From Glaciozyma antarctica PI12 (taxonomy: Eukaryota; Basidiomycota; Microbotryomycetes; Kriegeriales; Camptobasidiaceae), in NCBI GenBank assembly GCA_002917775.1, contig KZ627147.1:608843-672842 (forward strand): a stretch of DNA of 64,000 nucleotides, read 5' to 3'. The position numbers and the translations under genes are program-made. The notes beneath the pieces were generated by a model. The model had not been told where the DNA came from, made no database searches, and saw nothing but the letters and a program-made list of their open reading frames with translations. Within the stretch, counting starts at the first letter, position 1. Every line of letters starts with the position of its first letter. Below are positions 52,511-63,900 of this stretch, piece after piece.

Positions 52511-54787
52511 ATGGACTCCCCCAGCGCGAGCGCCACTTCCCCACATCCGTTAAAGACGGCCAACGACGTCGCACCAGCTTCCTCTCCGCGAAAGCCGTCC
52601 TCCTCCTCCCCCAGCCTTGCCGACGCCAGCGACGCTGCCGCCACCCAAACAGAAAACGAGCAAGGTCCACCGGTCAAGACGCCCAAAGGCCTCCGATTCT
52701 GGCTCATCATCTTCTCCCTCCTCGTCGCCACCTTCCTTGCCGCCCTCGATCTGACCTCGATCTCCACGGCGTTGCCCAAGATCGCGGAGGAGCTCGAGTC
52801 GCAGGACTATGCGTGGATTGGGAATTCGTATAGGTGCGTTTGCAGGGCTGTCGAGGCTGAAGGGGAGGCGAGAACTGACAACGGTTCTTGAGCAGCATCA
52901 CTTCGACGTGCTTCATTCCTTGGTGCGCTTGCTCTCGGAATCAGGCAAGAACGCCGCTCACAGGTGGATTGCAGGCTGGGAGGTCTCGCCGATATCTTTG
53001 GACGCCGTCCGGTTGTCGGTTGTCGGTCTCGTCTCGTTTGCGGTGGGATCAGCGATGTGCGGAGCGGCGAACGCGATGGAGTGAGCTTCGTTCCCTAACC
53101 TACGTTTCTATACACGCTAATCAGCTTTATTACAGCGTCATGCTCGCCGGCCGAGCCTTCCAGGGAGTCGGAGCCGGCGTCATCCTCACTCTCGTCGAAA
53201 TCATCCTGGCCGACCTTGTTTCGCTCGCCGAACGAGGAGCGTATCAAGGCGCTTTCGGTGCCGTGTGGGCTCTCGCGAGTGCGACCGGCCCGCCTATCGG
53301 AGGAGCTTTTGCGAGCTCCAACTATCGCTGGCTTTTCTGGATAAACCTCCCAATCTCGGGCGTCGTGATTGCGGTCGTCGCGGCATTCATGAAGCTCAAG
53401 ACTCCTCCTGGAACGGTTCGATCCAAGCTTGCGAGGATGGATTGGTTTGTAGAGCCTTCACCACGTTTCGCAAGACTCGCTGACCGAGAACGCAGGATCG
53501 GCAATCTCATCTTCATCCCCTCAATTACTCTCCTCACCGTCGGCCTCCTCAAAGGGGGTCAACCAGATTCTTGGAAGTCAGCAGTCGTTCTCGCACCTCT
53601 CATCATCGGCGCAGTCGGCATCGTGCTCTGGTACATCGTCGAGAGGTACTTGATCAGTGAGCCGACGGTGCCCTTCGACCTTCTCCTCAACCGAACCAGC
53701 GCAATCGGCTTCGCGACGACTTTCGTTCACGGTATTTCGGCGCTCTGTTTGTTCTACTTCTGGCCGGTGTACTTCCAGGCCGTCAAGGGAGCTTCACCAG
53801 TCAAGTGCGTGATTCTCTGCTTTGACCGGGCGAGCGAGCGAAAGCTGACGATCCTCGCAGATCCGCAGTTGACTTCTTCTCCGTCGCGTGCGTATTGCTG
53901 CTTTTTCCTCGCCGGCGTATCGACTGACTTGGGCCGAATAGCTTCGTCGTCGCTCCATTCGCGATGGTCGCAGGGGGTTCTATCGGCGCTCTCCAGGTCT
54001 ACAAGCCGCAGAACGTTATCGCTTGGAGTGAGTTCACTCTCACTCGTCTCTTCTGGAAGCTCACCAACGCTATCTTCCCACAGTCTTCATGACCTTTGGC
54101 CCCGGCCTCATGTACCTCGTCACCGCCAACTCCACGTCTTCCGCTTACATTCCCCTGTCAGTCCTCTCTCCCTCGCATATTTCTTGCTGACTCTACCGCT
54201 TCTCGCAGGCCTATCTCCTTCGCAATCGGCGTCGGTCTCCTCTACGCCGCCACCGTCTTCCCTGTCCTCGCTCCCCTGCCTCCCTCCCTCGCAGGTCGCG
54301 CGCTCTCCTTCCTCGTCTTCTGCCGCAGCGTCGGGAACATTTTCGGAATCACCGTCGGGTCGACTGTCCTCGCTCAGGAGCTCGGGAAGCGACTTCCGCA
54401 GGAGTTCCTCGATAGGACGCCGGGAGGCGTCGCGGGGGCTTACGCAGCGATTTCGAGCATTGCTGATCTGTGAGCTCTTTCACTGTTTGCGAGTGACAAA
54501 GGATCTGACGAGAATCGTAGGGAGGAACCGCTGAGGACGGAAGTGCGCGAAGCGTTCGCGAACAGCGTGCGAGTGATTTGGCTTGTTCTGATTCCTTTCG
54601 TGCGTCCTCCCGAGCTCGAGCACGGGGTCAGAGCTGATGGCGAAACTAGGGAGCGGTGGGATTGGCGATGGCGGTGTGGATGAAGGAGCTGAAGCTACAG
54701 ACGGTGACGGACGAGCAGTGGGGGCTGAAGACTGAGGCGAAGAAGGATGTGGAGCGGGCGCCGGGGGAGAAGAGTGGAAGTTCGTGA
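52511..54787 (+). CDS. MFS multidrug/proton antiporter, copy 2
   Basis: Starts MDSPSASATSPHPLKTANDV at 52511; the next blocks copy those of the gene at 45952-48207: LRFWLIIFSLLVATFLAALD, LESQDYAWIGNSYR, motif A GGLADIFGRRPV, GRAFQGVGAGVILTLVEIIL, RGAYQGAFGAVWALASATGP, LFYFWPVYFQAVKGASPV, IFGITVGSTVLAQELGKRLP, ending MKELKLQTVTDEQWG and TGA 54787. The intron positions I could compare match those of copy 1. Protein similarity is high in the spans and low at both termini, so the duplication is not very recent. One base seems to be missing near 53014, right after FGRRPV, before LSVVGLVSFAVGSAMCGA. Orientation is inverted relative to copy 1. Same predicted role: 14-span drug:H+ antiporter. Confidence 0.85.
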
Positions 54788-55079
54788 AGCGACTCGTAGA
54801 GTCCGAATCATGCGAGCGTTACGTACTGGGGAGGGCGGTAAACACGAGCATCGCAATCGAAGAGCGAGAAGCGACGAGCGAGCGCCGATTCCCATTCTCT
54901 GAGGCTCTCTCGGTAGGAAGCCTCTCCTTCTCGCAGTTAGGCACGCCGTACTAGCTTGCTGTCGAAGGCTTGCCATGCAGCTGCTCAGACTGAGATTCGG
55001 GGTGGCTCGCTCGCCGTCTGCAATTCTCGCGCTCACTCTCATTCTCTCTCTCACTCATAGGCTCTCTCCCGGTCGATGA

Positions 55080-55290
55080 TTGCGCGAAAAGAAACCAGTG
55101 AATTGCGAGATCAAACTACAAAGGAAATGGGGGAGGATGTCGGACGAGGGCGAAAGGACCGAAGCGATGACTCGAAAGTCGCTGCTCAATCCCGACGCGA
55201 AGTCCATTTCGATGGCGGGGGGACTGCGAGTGACGAAGCCGATGAAGAACGACGACGACGACGACGACGACGCTGCTCTAGAGGACGGAG
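55080..55290 (+). repeat. Duplicated fragment downstream of MFS gene 2 (arm of inverted duplication)
   Basis: Plus-strand counterpart of 45759-45552, reading MSDEGERTEAMTRKSLLNPD and ISMAGGLRVTKPMKNDDDDD. About 90% identical by eye, with a six-base length difference near the start and a longer GAC run. Its presence beyond both MFS stops shows the duplicated unit was larger than the transporter gene. Confidence 0.75.
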
Positions 55291-55352
55291 GGAGGTGGAG
55301 AGCTCGCAGGTTCTGAGGCGGATAGGGACTGAGCTGGGATGGAGTTCACGTC

Positions 55353-55982
55353 ATGTCGACCAGGAGACGGGTGCGTTGGAATGCGATCAGACGAGCGACC
55401 GTCGTCCATCGCCCAAGAGCTCTTTCTTTGCAGGCTTGTGCGGCTCGCTCATTCTCCACACCAACACCTCTCCCAACCGACTCCGAGACAGTTCGTTCTC
55501 ACCTCAGTGGCAACGGATCCACCTCCCACCCGCCCTCTGCGACGCCCTCCTTCCCTCGCTCCCGCACGACTTCGCACCGCAGTCACGACGAACTTCGCAA
55601 CCGACCAAACCAACGCCTGCTCACTCCCGTCCTTCGTCTCCAAACGATCCCGACACATCACATTTACATCACATTTACTCTCTCTTCGCACCCGGCGAAG
55701 CTTCCCCTCGACCGAAGCCCGGGCATCGGGAAGGACGGCGGCATCCGCGAGCTTTCGGCATCGTCGGCGCCCGCCTTTCTCTCCGCTCAAGTCCGCCCTG
55801 GGCTACTTGCACTACTTTGTTTCTCCACTCTCGAGACGCTGGGGGTCACCCACTACTGGTGCTGTGGACTACTATACCCGAAACAAGCGCCCGCTTCGTC
55901 ACTGTTCGCAGCGAGCGACGCAGTACTTCCTCCCGTGGATACTGAGGATCGCATCCTGCGTACGTATCGGGGCGTACTCTGA
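55353..55982 (+). CDS. Doubtful open frame with mitochondrial-like N-terminus
   Basis: 209 codons starting MSTRRRVRWNAIRRATVVHR and PRALSLQACAARSFSTPTPL, which resembles a mitochondrial presequence (Arg-rich, ARSFSTP). The remainder is Ser/Thr/Pro-rich with no domain. Two other plus-strand frames are open over the same DNA, so this could be chance. A frame ending at the TGA near 55982 is the best guess. Confidence 0.28.
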   Translation: MSTRRRVRWNAIRRATVVHRPRALSLQACAARSFSTPTPLPTDSETVRSHLSGNGSTSHPPSATPSFPRSRTTSHRSHDELRNRPNQRLLTPVLRLQTIPTHHIYITFTLSSHPAKLPLDRSPGIGKDGGIRELSASSAPAFLSAQVRPGLLALLCFSTLETLGVTHYWCCGLLYPKQAPASSLFAASDAVLPPVDTEDRILRTYRGVL

Positions 55983-56483
55983 GTCAATTTTGATGAGCGT
56001 GAATGAAGAGTGAGCGGGCGACCGATTTCATTAACCCTTAATCTCGAATAGGGCCCCGGCTTAGGGACCCCGGTGCGGGGAGTTTCTGCGCTCGTTTTGA
56101 TGACCGCGCGTGTGTTCCGTTTACGGGCAGAGCAAACGAAGATCCTGGCTTGTTTCCTCTCTCCATACTGGTCACTCGAATCAAAGAGGAAGGAAGAGGA
56201 CAAGGAATTGCCTTTGCTCGATCCTTCGTCAGACCACAGTCCACAACTCGTTCGCTCGCCTCTTTCCTTCGTACAAACACCTTCTCCATTGCACAGCCAT
56301 CCACTCCAAGCACTCCTCGCACCATCCACTCGAGGTCCGCGCTAGCACCTAACACAAGCGTACGTTCCCTCCTCCTCTCCTCTCCCGAGCAGGCTCAAGA
56401 CCCGCCCTCCATTCACAAAGAACTAACCCTCTTTCCTTCCCTCAGCTCCAACTCGACCACCAGCAGCCACCCCACCGGCACGC

Positions 56484-57167
56484 ATGTCCTCACCTACAGG
56501 CATGCCCACCCACCTCTCCTCCTCGAGCGACCCATTCGACCTCTCCCTCTACCTCCACCCATCCTCCTTCGACCCCTCCCCCTCTCCCACCTTCGCCTTC
56601 TCCCCTCTACCATCGTGCGACTCTCCCTCCCTTCCCTCCTTCTCCCCGCCTCCTCAAACGACTTTCCTCCCGCCCCTCCTCCCACTCCATAACAATATCG
56701 AGCCTCTCAATAGTCGTACCACACCCGTCCATCGACCCAAACCTTCGAGGCCCAGCGCTTCGTCGCAGGAACGAGCAGCGGCGGCGGAGATCCTCCATCT
56801 ACGGCAGTACCTCGCTTCCTCCCCTCCTCCCTCAACCCGACGCGCATCCCTCTCTGCCCACCCATACGCCTCGCACCACCCGACTCCGCGCCGCCACAGC
56901 GAAGGCGAGTTGGGCGTGCGGAAGCTCGCTCTAGGCGTCTCGAAACCGCGTCGAGTGGAGCTGGGAGGGACGTTGGAGAGGCTTAGGGAGGCGGAGGAGA
57001 GGGCTGGAGAGAGGAAGGGGGTTAGGGAGGGGATGGGGGTCTGGGAACCGAGGGGGAGAGAGAGGAGGGAGTGGGTTGAGGTCGCTAGGGAGAGGTGGCC
57101 GGAGGAGTGGAGGGAGAAGGGGATGGGAGCTTGGGGGATGAGCTTTGGGGCTTTGAAGGGATTGTAA
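56484..57167 (+). CDS. Unrecognised protein with Glu/Arg-rich C-terminal helix
   Basis: 227 codons, no intron needed, MSSPTGMPTHLSSSSDPFDL to MGAWGMSFGALKGL. The first 90 residues are Ser/Pro/Phe-rich and disordered. A helix ASSQERAAAAEILHLRQYLA and the basic STRRASLSAHPYASHHPTPR follow, then a charged helical block (TLERLREAEERAGERKGVRE, GRERREWVEVARERWPEEWR). No family is recognised. The contrast between disordered and helical halves and the clean stop support a real gene. An upstream exon is possible because the preceding DNA (56360-56480) is pyrimidine-rich and open. Confidence 0.6.
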   Translation: MSSPTGMPTHLSSSSDPFDLSLYLHPSSFDPSPSPTFAFSPLPSCDSPSLPSFSPPPQTTFLPPLLPLHNNIEPLNSRTTPVHRPKPSRPSASSQERAAAAEILHLRQYLASSPPPSTRRASLSAHPYASHHPTPRRHSEGELGVRKLALGVSKPRRVELGGTLERLREAEERAGERKGVREGMGVWEPRGRERREWVEVARERWPEEWREKGMGAWGMSFGALKGL

Positions 57168-60100
57168 TGCGCGTCTTCTGGTTCTATACAGCTGTGAGAG
57201 CCTTCCAGAGAGAGAGAGCTCGTCGACTGCTCGTCGTCGTCGTAGGGAGAAGAAGAGGAAGGAAGGCGACGACGACGACGAGGGAGCCTCTTGGCTCTCC
57301 CACCACGTCCCTCCGCACTCTCCACCTCCTTGCAAGAGCGCAACCACGGCATCTTCCTCGCCAAAGCAGCTCCACACCGACAGACCCGCGACTTTCCTAC
57401 CCCGAATCTCTCGCAAGTCCCTTACGACCGTCGTACACCCGAGGCCTCCAACTGCTCCTCAGGCTTCGGACGGCTTGAGACGGATACCCAGATGGAAGGA
57501 GCTTCGGGGTTCGCTGAGAGGAGGAGGAGGGGGCAATGCTGCTGAGCGGGGCGCGCAGGCGGTTCGGCGAGGGGACGGCTGGTGAGTGCGAGTGCGGCCT
57601 TGTGCGTGGGTGTAGCTCGCGGAGAGTGTTATCAGTGGGGCTCTGAGAGGACGGCGAGCGGTACTGAGCTGGAGCGGACGCTGGGGAGGGCATTCAGAAG
57701 AGTCTGAGAGAGGGTCGGGGAGGTGGTGCTGTGCTCAGGGAGGCTGCGGGGGGGTTTGGCGTGCTGGAATGGAGCTGTACTGGCATTTGGGGCTGGAGCT
57801 ACATAGGCGCCAGGAGCGGAGGTGGGCGTCGAGGCGAGCGGGCGAGGTGTTCGCGGCGTTGCTCACTGTCAGCTGCTTCCTTTGGCAGGATCTGGCCTAG
57901 GATGTCGCTGCTCTCGCTGCTATATAGTAGAGGTGAGCTCCGAAGTGGATGCACGTCTCTGCTTGCTGTGGTAGCTCCGAGCTGATTCGTGTTCCTCCGC
58001 AGGTCGTCGCGTCTCGCACCCTGACCGACCTCAACGCGACTCGTCTGCTCCCCTCACCATCTGCTCTACTCGACGAAGTCAACCACGACATTCTGCTCAT
58101 TCCGTCTCTTCCATCGCCCTCGACAAAGAGAGCGAACCCTCCTCGCAGCTCGCAGCTACCTGCCGCGTCCCCGGCACCTCTTTTGCCCTCTCGCGCCCCA
58201 AACCCCGCCTGCTCGATCCGTTCCCCATGGGGATCTAAGGACTAGCCCTAGGTGATTGGAACAATGGCCTCTTGGAGCCCTCCCCGGCGTTCCGGGTACT
58301 CGTTGCGAAGCTCGCCGTCGCCGATCCTGCTCCGGGAGAGGTGGTAGTGAGGGCGCTGTGCTTCCGTGCGTTCTTTATTGCCTCCGCCCTGGACGCTCGC
58401 TGACTTCGCTCGAGCTTAGCAGCTCACCGACCACTTGCGCAGCCCAGCACCGTCATCTCGCCTCTTCCTCCGCTCTCCCAAGGACTTCGCTCTCAACGGA
58501 CGAGGATATCGGATTTCATTGACTCAGGCACGGCGGTCAGCTGCTTCGTATGGCGCTGGAGATGGGTTTTCGAAGGGAGGACGAGGGAGGTGGTGCGGGA
58601 CTGCTGAGGGGTGGGACTGCGGAGAGGGGTGGCTGGGGATACGCGAGTGCGGAGTGGGGCTGCTTGATGACTGCGCTGATGGGTGGGACTGCTTCAGTGC
58701 GGTGCGAGGAGATTTGCTGGGCGAGGCGCCGAGGGGTGGGGCGGCGGTGGGCGCGGTTCAGGATAGGCTGTGAGAGCGTGACGGAGAGGCGTGCGGTCCT
58801 TTTGAGGCTGCTTTCGTTTGCGGACGGAAGATGGGGAGTCTTGTGCGACGGGAGGGGAGGCTCGCGAACGAGCGAGCGAGCGAGGGGGGTTGGATGGGAT
58901 CAGGGTGGGTCGATCTCCGTCCTTCTCGGTACCTCGGGTGGGTGCTGATTATCCTCCGCACAGAGGTTACTGTAACACGAACGTGGACGCCAGACCACTC
59001 CAGCGTCGCGAAGCTCCTTCGCAGATCGCCCGTTCGACAGGCCCTTCTCCAGCAGCCGACCTCTCGCCTCGCAATCTACGCCGCTCATTTCTCCTATATC
59101 GCCGTCATTCCCTTCCTCACTAGCGAGCAGGCTACCAAGCTCCCACGCAGGACTGAGATTCCCGACGAGGGGGGGGTCGATTTCGCAAGACGCTGGTGCA
59201 CTCGACTAGGACGCGATGCCGTTCGGTGATGGCGGTGGAGGGATGCCTTGCAGGAGTTGTAAAGGGATGTAGCAGGACTGGAATGAACGGGTGTAGCAAC
59301 GATCTTAACTGCTGCCAGCACCTGAGAGCGGAGCGAGAGGAGAGAGTCGAGCGAAGCCTTCTTTGTTTCGTCAAGGGTTGATTCACTGTTGTCCTGCTAC
59401 ACAGGTGCTGGGCTTCGCAGCTATGTAAGAAGCAGCTCGCCGCCTGAGATTGACACGAGCGAGCGAACCTCTCGATTGGGACTCCGACGACTTCAGCTCC
59501 CCGACGACTTGCGACTACTTCCTCCTCCCACGACCGCCCGCAGCTCTTCCAACCATCTGATCAGCAGCTTAATCCGCCTGCACCTTGTCGAACGGCCTCA
59601 AGGCAGCGTGGAAGACGGAAAGGAGCTGGGAGGAGTGCGGTCCCGGCGTTGGGGATCAGCGTTCGTTGGGGCTCGTCCAGCAGGTCAAGGGACGAGGACG
59701 AGGTCAGCTTTGCGTTGTGGTGCTTAGGGCTTCGGAGGAGGGGGAGCTGTCGGCGTGCGGCAGGGGAGCGCAGGAGAGGAGCCCGTCAGCGAGCTGACGT
59801 GGCGTGGGTCCCTCGCCGAGCTGCAGCAGGAACGGTGGAGGAGCTGCACCTCTACAAGCACTGAAGAGCTTATCAGCGCACTTAGCTGACAACCCACTTG
59901 CTGCGCAGACCTCTAGAACGGAGTCTGGGAGCTCTCCGATACCTTCACCTTCTGCCGTCTCCCCCAACTCTTGCCCGCCAACCCTACCCGCCGGCGACTA
60001 AACGACCTCACCGTACGCCACTACAGCTAGCTCAATATGTCCCGGCGCTCTTTGCGTTAGGAGGACTCGCCATCTTCTATGGGAGCGTGCGAGGGAGGTC

Positions 60101-60956
60101 GGAGCGGAGGAGGATCCTACGACGAAGAACAGAAGGAAGGGCTTTGCGGGAGGTACTGCACAGGCTTGATGGGGAGCTCCGAGCTCACCGGACCTGAGGA
60201 CTGGAGCGTCGGAGTGCTACGAGCTCGAGGAGCCAGCTGGACCATCTGCGTTCTGCGTTCTGCTCTGCGCCTTCGGCCTTGGCCTCCTCTGCTCAGGCGC
60301 ATCAACGCGCTCGCCCTTTGACGTGTTCCGCTCAGTTGGTCAGCGACGACATCGGAGGCCAGTTTTGCTGCTTCCCTGCCGCAGCTTCAAGTACCACGCC
60401 ACTCGCGCAGACCTGCCTCTCCACCTCAATCACCTCTTCGGGGAGCTCTTCACTGCTTCTTTCCGGTACTTGCTGCTGGCTATCGAGCTTTTCGTGACTC
60501 CGCCGCCGCTAGATCCAGCACCGCGCGGAGGGACACCGTCAGCAGGACGCTTCGACCCCCCGCGGCTTTCGTGCTCTCGCTCCGCTCTCCTCTGGCGCTC
60601 TTAATTGGTGCGGTCGTTCGGTCGCACTACTCAGAGCCTCCTCTTCCAGTCTAGGCAGGAATCCACCTGCTGACTTGGCTGGCTCGCTCTCTCAAACGCC
60701 GGGCTAAACGAGGCTAAACGTCAACCGATCGATTCAATAATGTTTTGTCCCTGCTTTCGCGCGATCATCCACCCCGCGTTTGTTAGGAGGCTTTCGAGGG
60801 CATTGTGGGGGCCCCATTGTCGCCGCCCCAGTTCGCCGCTCCGTTGTTTCCCGTCCTCTGCTCGACGCCAACAGCGACGACGAACCTCGGCCTCAAGCTC
60901 GTTTCCATCCCCATCTATCGGCACGCGTCTCCCGGCTTTCGCAGACGCTCAGAACG
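57168..60956. other. Gene-poor 3.8 kb with coding-like fragments
   Basis: No complete gene can be built. Protein-like stretches occur on the plus strand. Around 58100-58240 one reads LDKESEPSSQLAATCRVPG and RPKPRLLDPFPMGI and then meets TAA; directly after it, in the same frame, comes GDWNNGLLEPSPAFRVLVAK and LAVADPAPGEVVVRALCFRA (58250-58390). A plausible intron leads to LRSPAPSSRLFLRSPKDFAL (about 58435-58510). Near 60000-60190 there is TPLQLAQYVPALFALGGLAI and LREVLHRLDGELRAHRT. AGCTGA/GAGCTG motifs are unusually frequent throughout. Together this looks like one or two decayed genes; none has a recognisable family. Confidence 0.35.
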
Positions 60957-63900
60957 ATGTGGAGCAACCGCGACGACCCGCCTCTCGCAGGGATTGCTGT
61001 TCCCCGGCCTGCGCGGACCCAAACACACCTCAACGCTCACACGAACCATGAATCGATGGGAGACGTGAGTCGCGCTCCTTTCGCACGCGCCGACTTCTCG
61101 CTGATCACCTTCTCCCGCGACCGCAGGACGCATACCTCCGCTACCCTTCTGGACTCCCTTCCGGCGACCACAACGACGCTCACACCGATGCCGATACTGC
61201 TTCTCAGCGCACAACTTCGACGGCGCATCTTCAGGCGACGAGGAGTCGCAAGTTGGTCTCGGGGAAGGAGAAGGGGCGAGCGAGGAGGGGCGGGAAGATG
61301 GAGGACGCTGATTCACAGGGACTGGATCCTGCGGCGCCGATGGGGCTTCTCGCCGCTATGGGTGCGTTCTCTCTCTCCGCGAACGTTCGACGAGGGCTGA
61401 CTCGCGTCACTAGGAACTCCGTATGCGAAAAAGGCGATCTGGCGCAGCAAAAAGTTCAAGGTCCTCTGCCCGCTCCTCGGAATCCCCATTGTCGTGATCA
61501 CTCTCGTCATCATCATCTTCCCCGTCCTCCGCGCCGTCGCCAAACATATCCTCAGCGTCGCCGTTCTCTCCGTCTCGACCGCCAATATCACCTTTGCGAC
61601 GAACGAGTCTTTCGTCCTCACTCTCGAGGGACAGGCGAAGAAAGTGTGCGTGGATGTTTGCGAACCCGACTTGAGGAGCGACGACTGATCAGGATCGTTT
61701 CTCTCAGAGCCATCTTCCCTGCGACGCTGTACTTTGAGCGGCCTGTTCGAGTGTACTGGATCGCTCCCGAGAATCTTACGCAGTACGCGTTGTCTCCTGA
61801 ACTTGCAGACCAGTTCTGACTTGCGTTACGCCTGCAGAGAGCTCTACCTCGGAGAAATGGCGCTGGAGCCCATCGGGGTCGCGAACGGGCACGGAAGGAT
61901 CAAGCAGAAGGTCAGCCTCGCACCTTCGCTCTCCTCTCTCGGTGCCGAGCTGACTTGCACGTTTCGCAGACGGTCTTCAACATCCTCGATCAAGAAGGGT
62001 TTGGGCGCTTCACGGAATGTGCGTTCTCTCGCGCTTCGCTTCGATAACGCAGTCGCTCACTTCCCCACCTTCGCAGTCCTCATCACGCAGGAAGAGTTTA
62101 CGTGGCGTCTCAAGAGCGAGTCCGTGCAGGCCAAGGCGTTCAGCTTCATTGCCGTTAACGGGCTTACGATGGTCAAGGTCAGTTTGCGGTACCCGTGAGC
62201 TTTGGGCCTTAGCTCACGCTTGTTGCGCAGGATCTTACGCTGAAGGGAGTTGCGAACACGACCGACGTGTCGATTATGGACTTCCAGATCCCGTGCGTAC
62301 TTTTTCTCCGCTCTCGCCGCGCTTTGCTGACTCTATCACAATCTCAGCGGCGACGATCCGGCGGGAGGAATATCTATCGCAGTTTCGACCAAGTTGACCA
62401 ACCCTTCGGCTTTCGGGGTCGAAATTGGCATCCTGGAGGTCGGCTTGTACTACGAGGACCTCTACCTGGGGTGAGCTCTTCGCGTTGTCCTCCGAGCGGC
62501 TCGACTAAAACCTCGCGTTCTCAGACCAGCGCGAACGGCCTCGCCGTTCAACCTCACCGCAGGCGTGAACCAGGTCAACCTCGGTGCGGGATCTCGCCTT
62601 AGCTCAGCAGCACTGCTCGCTAACTTCCTCGAAATTTCCCAGTTGGCCGAATCGTCGACGACTACAAGGACAACCCCGTCGCTCTCGGGCAGCTCAGCAC
62701 TGTGTTCAGCAAGTACCTCAACGGCGACAGCGTTCCCGTCTCTGCTCGAGGTATCAGCGCGACCCTCGCTTCGGGCGAGACTCCAGCCTGGGTGCGTCTC
62801 GTTCGTTTCGCTTCTTCGCAGCCGCTAACGACTCTCGCAGCTACAACGCGGAATCAAAGCTCTTGTCCTCAACGTTCCTCTCGCCTCTCCTACTGGTCGC
62901 ATCTCCCCCATCACCGGCATCACCATTGAATCCCTCTCTCTCGCCGTGACGCCTGAAAGTCCCTACTCGCCCATGGCCAACACCACTCACGCCTCTGGAA
63001 CCTTCGCACTCCCATTCGGCTTCTCCCTCGACATCGTCCAACTCTCCAATTCATTCACTATCGTCAGCAATCGCACCGGAGTCGCATCGCTCGGCGCACC
63101 GCTCGCAAGCTCCTCGACGACGATCCTCGAGCAGAACGCCGGTGGGACTTCGGGATCGTTGACGCTCGAGGTACCGCTTTCGCCACTCGTCGTGCCTCCT
63201 TCGTACGAAGACCACCTGTGAGCCGCTTCTCGCTCGGATTTGCGCTCCACTGACTTGCGAGATCGCAGAGCTTTCGATCAGTTCGTGTACGACTTGGCTC
63301 TCACGGACGGCTCGGCCTTCACGCTCATTGGAAACACCTCTGCTGTGACGAACACACCGATGGGTGCGTCTCCGTGGACCCGTGTATTCGCTGCGAGAGC
63401 TGACGCTTCTCCCAACCAGGTCAAGTCAAGCTCACCAACATCGGCTGTGGGTTCTTCGACCTCGTCCGCGAGCCTTCTCTCATCCTTCTGTTTTGCAGTC
63501 ACGCTTCCTTCGGGCCTCATCGGGTTGTCTGGGCTCACCAGATTCCCTACGAACATCTTGGTGCGCCTCCAGAGCGCCCGTCGAAGAATACGCCGCTGAC
63601 GCCTGTTCTTTTCAGTCCGTCGATGTGGTCGGAGGTACTCCTGACGCGGTCATTCTCAACCTCACTGGTAAGAGCTCGGTACCGAACCTGCGAGCTAGCT
63701 CTGATGCGTGTTCTCGCAGTCGGTCTCACGAACCCCAGTAACCTCGACCTCACCGTCGGAGACGTGACCTTTCAGCTCTTCAACGGCGACTCGTTCCTCG
63801 GAACGACCGTCCTTCCGGTGAGCTCTTCCTCTAGTTCGATCGCAGACGCGAGCTCACAAACTCTCTGCGCGGGATTAGGATCTGCATCTCAAGATTGGCT

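Noticed and set aside
55076-55945. 289-codon frame spanning the duplicated fragment and beyond as one gene
   Set aside because: The shared fragment is conserved in another frame in the partner copy, and the remainder is Ser/Pro/Arg low complexity with no start or splice support.
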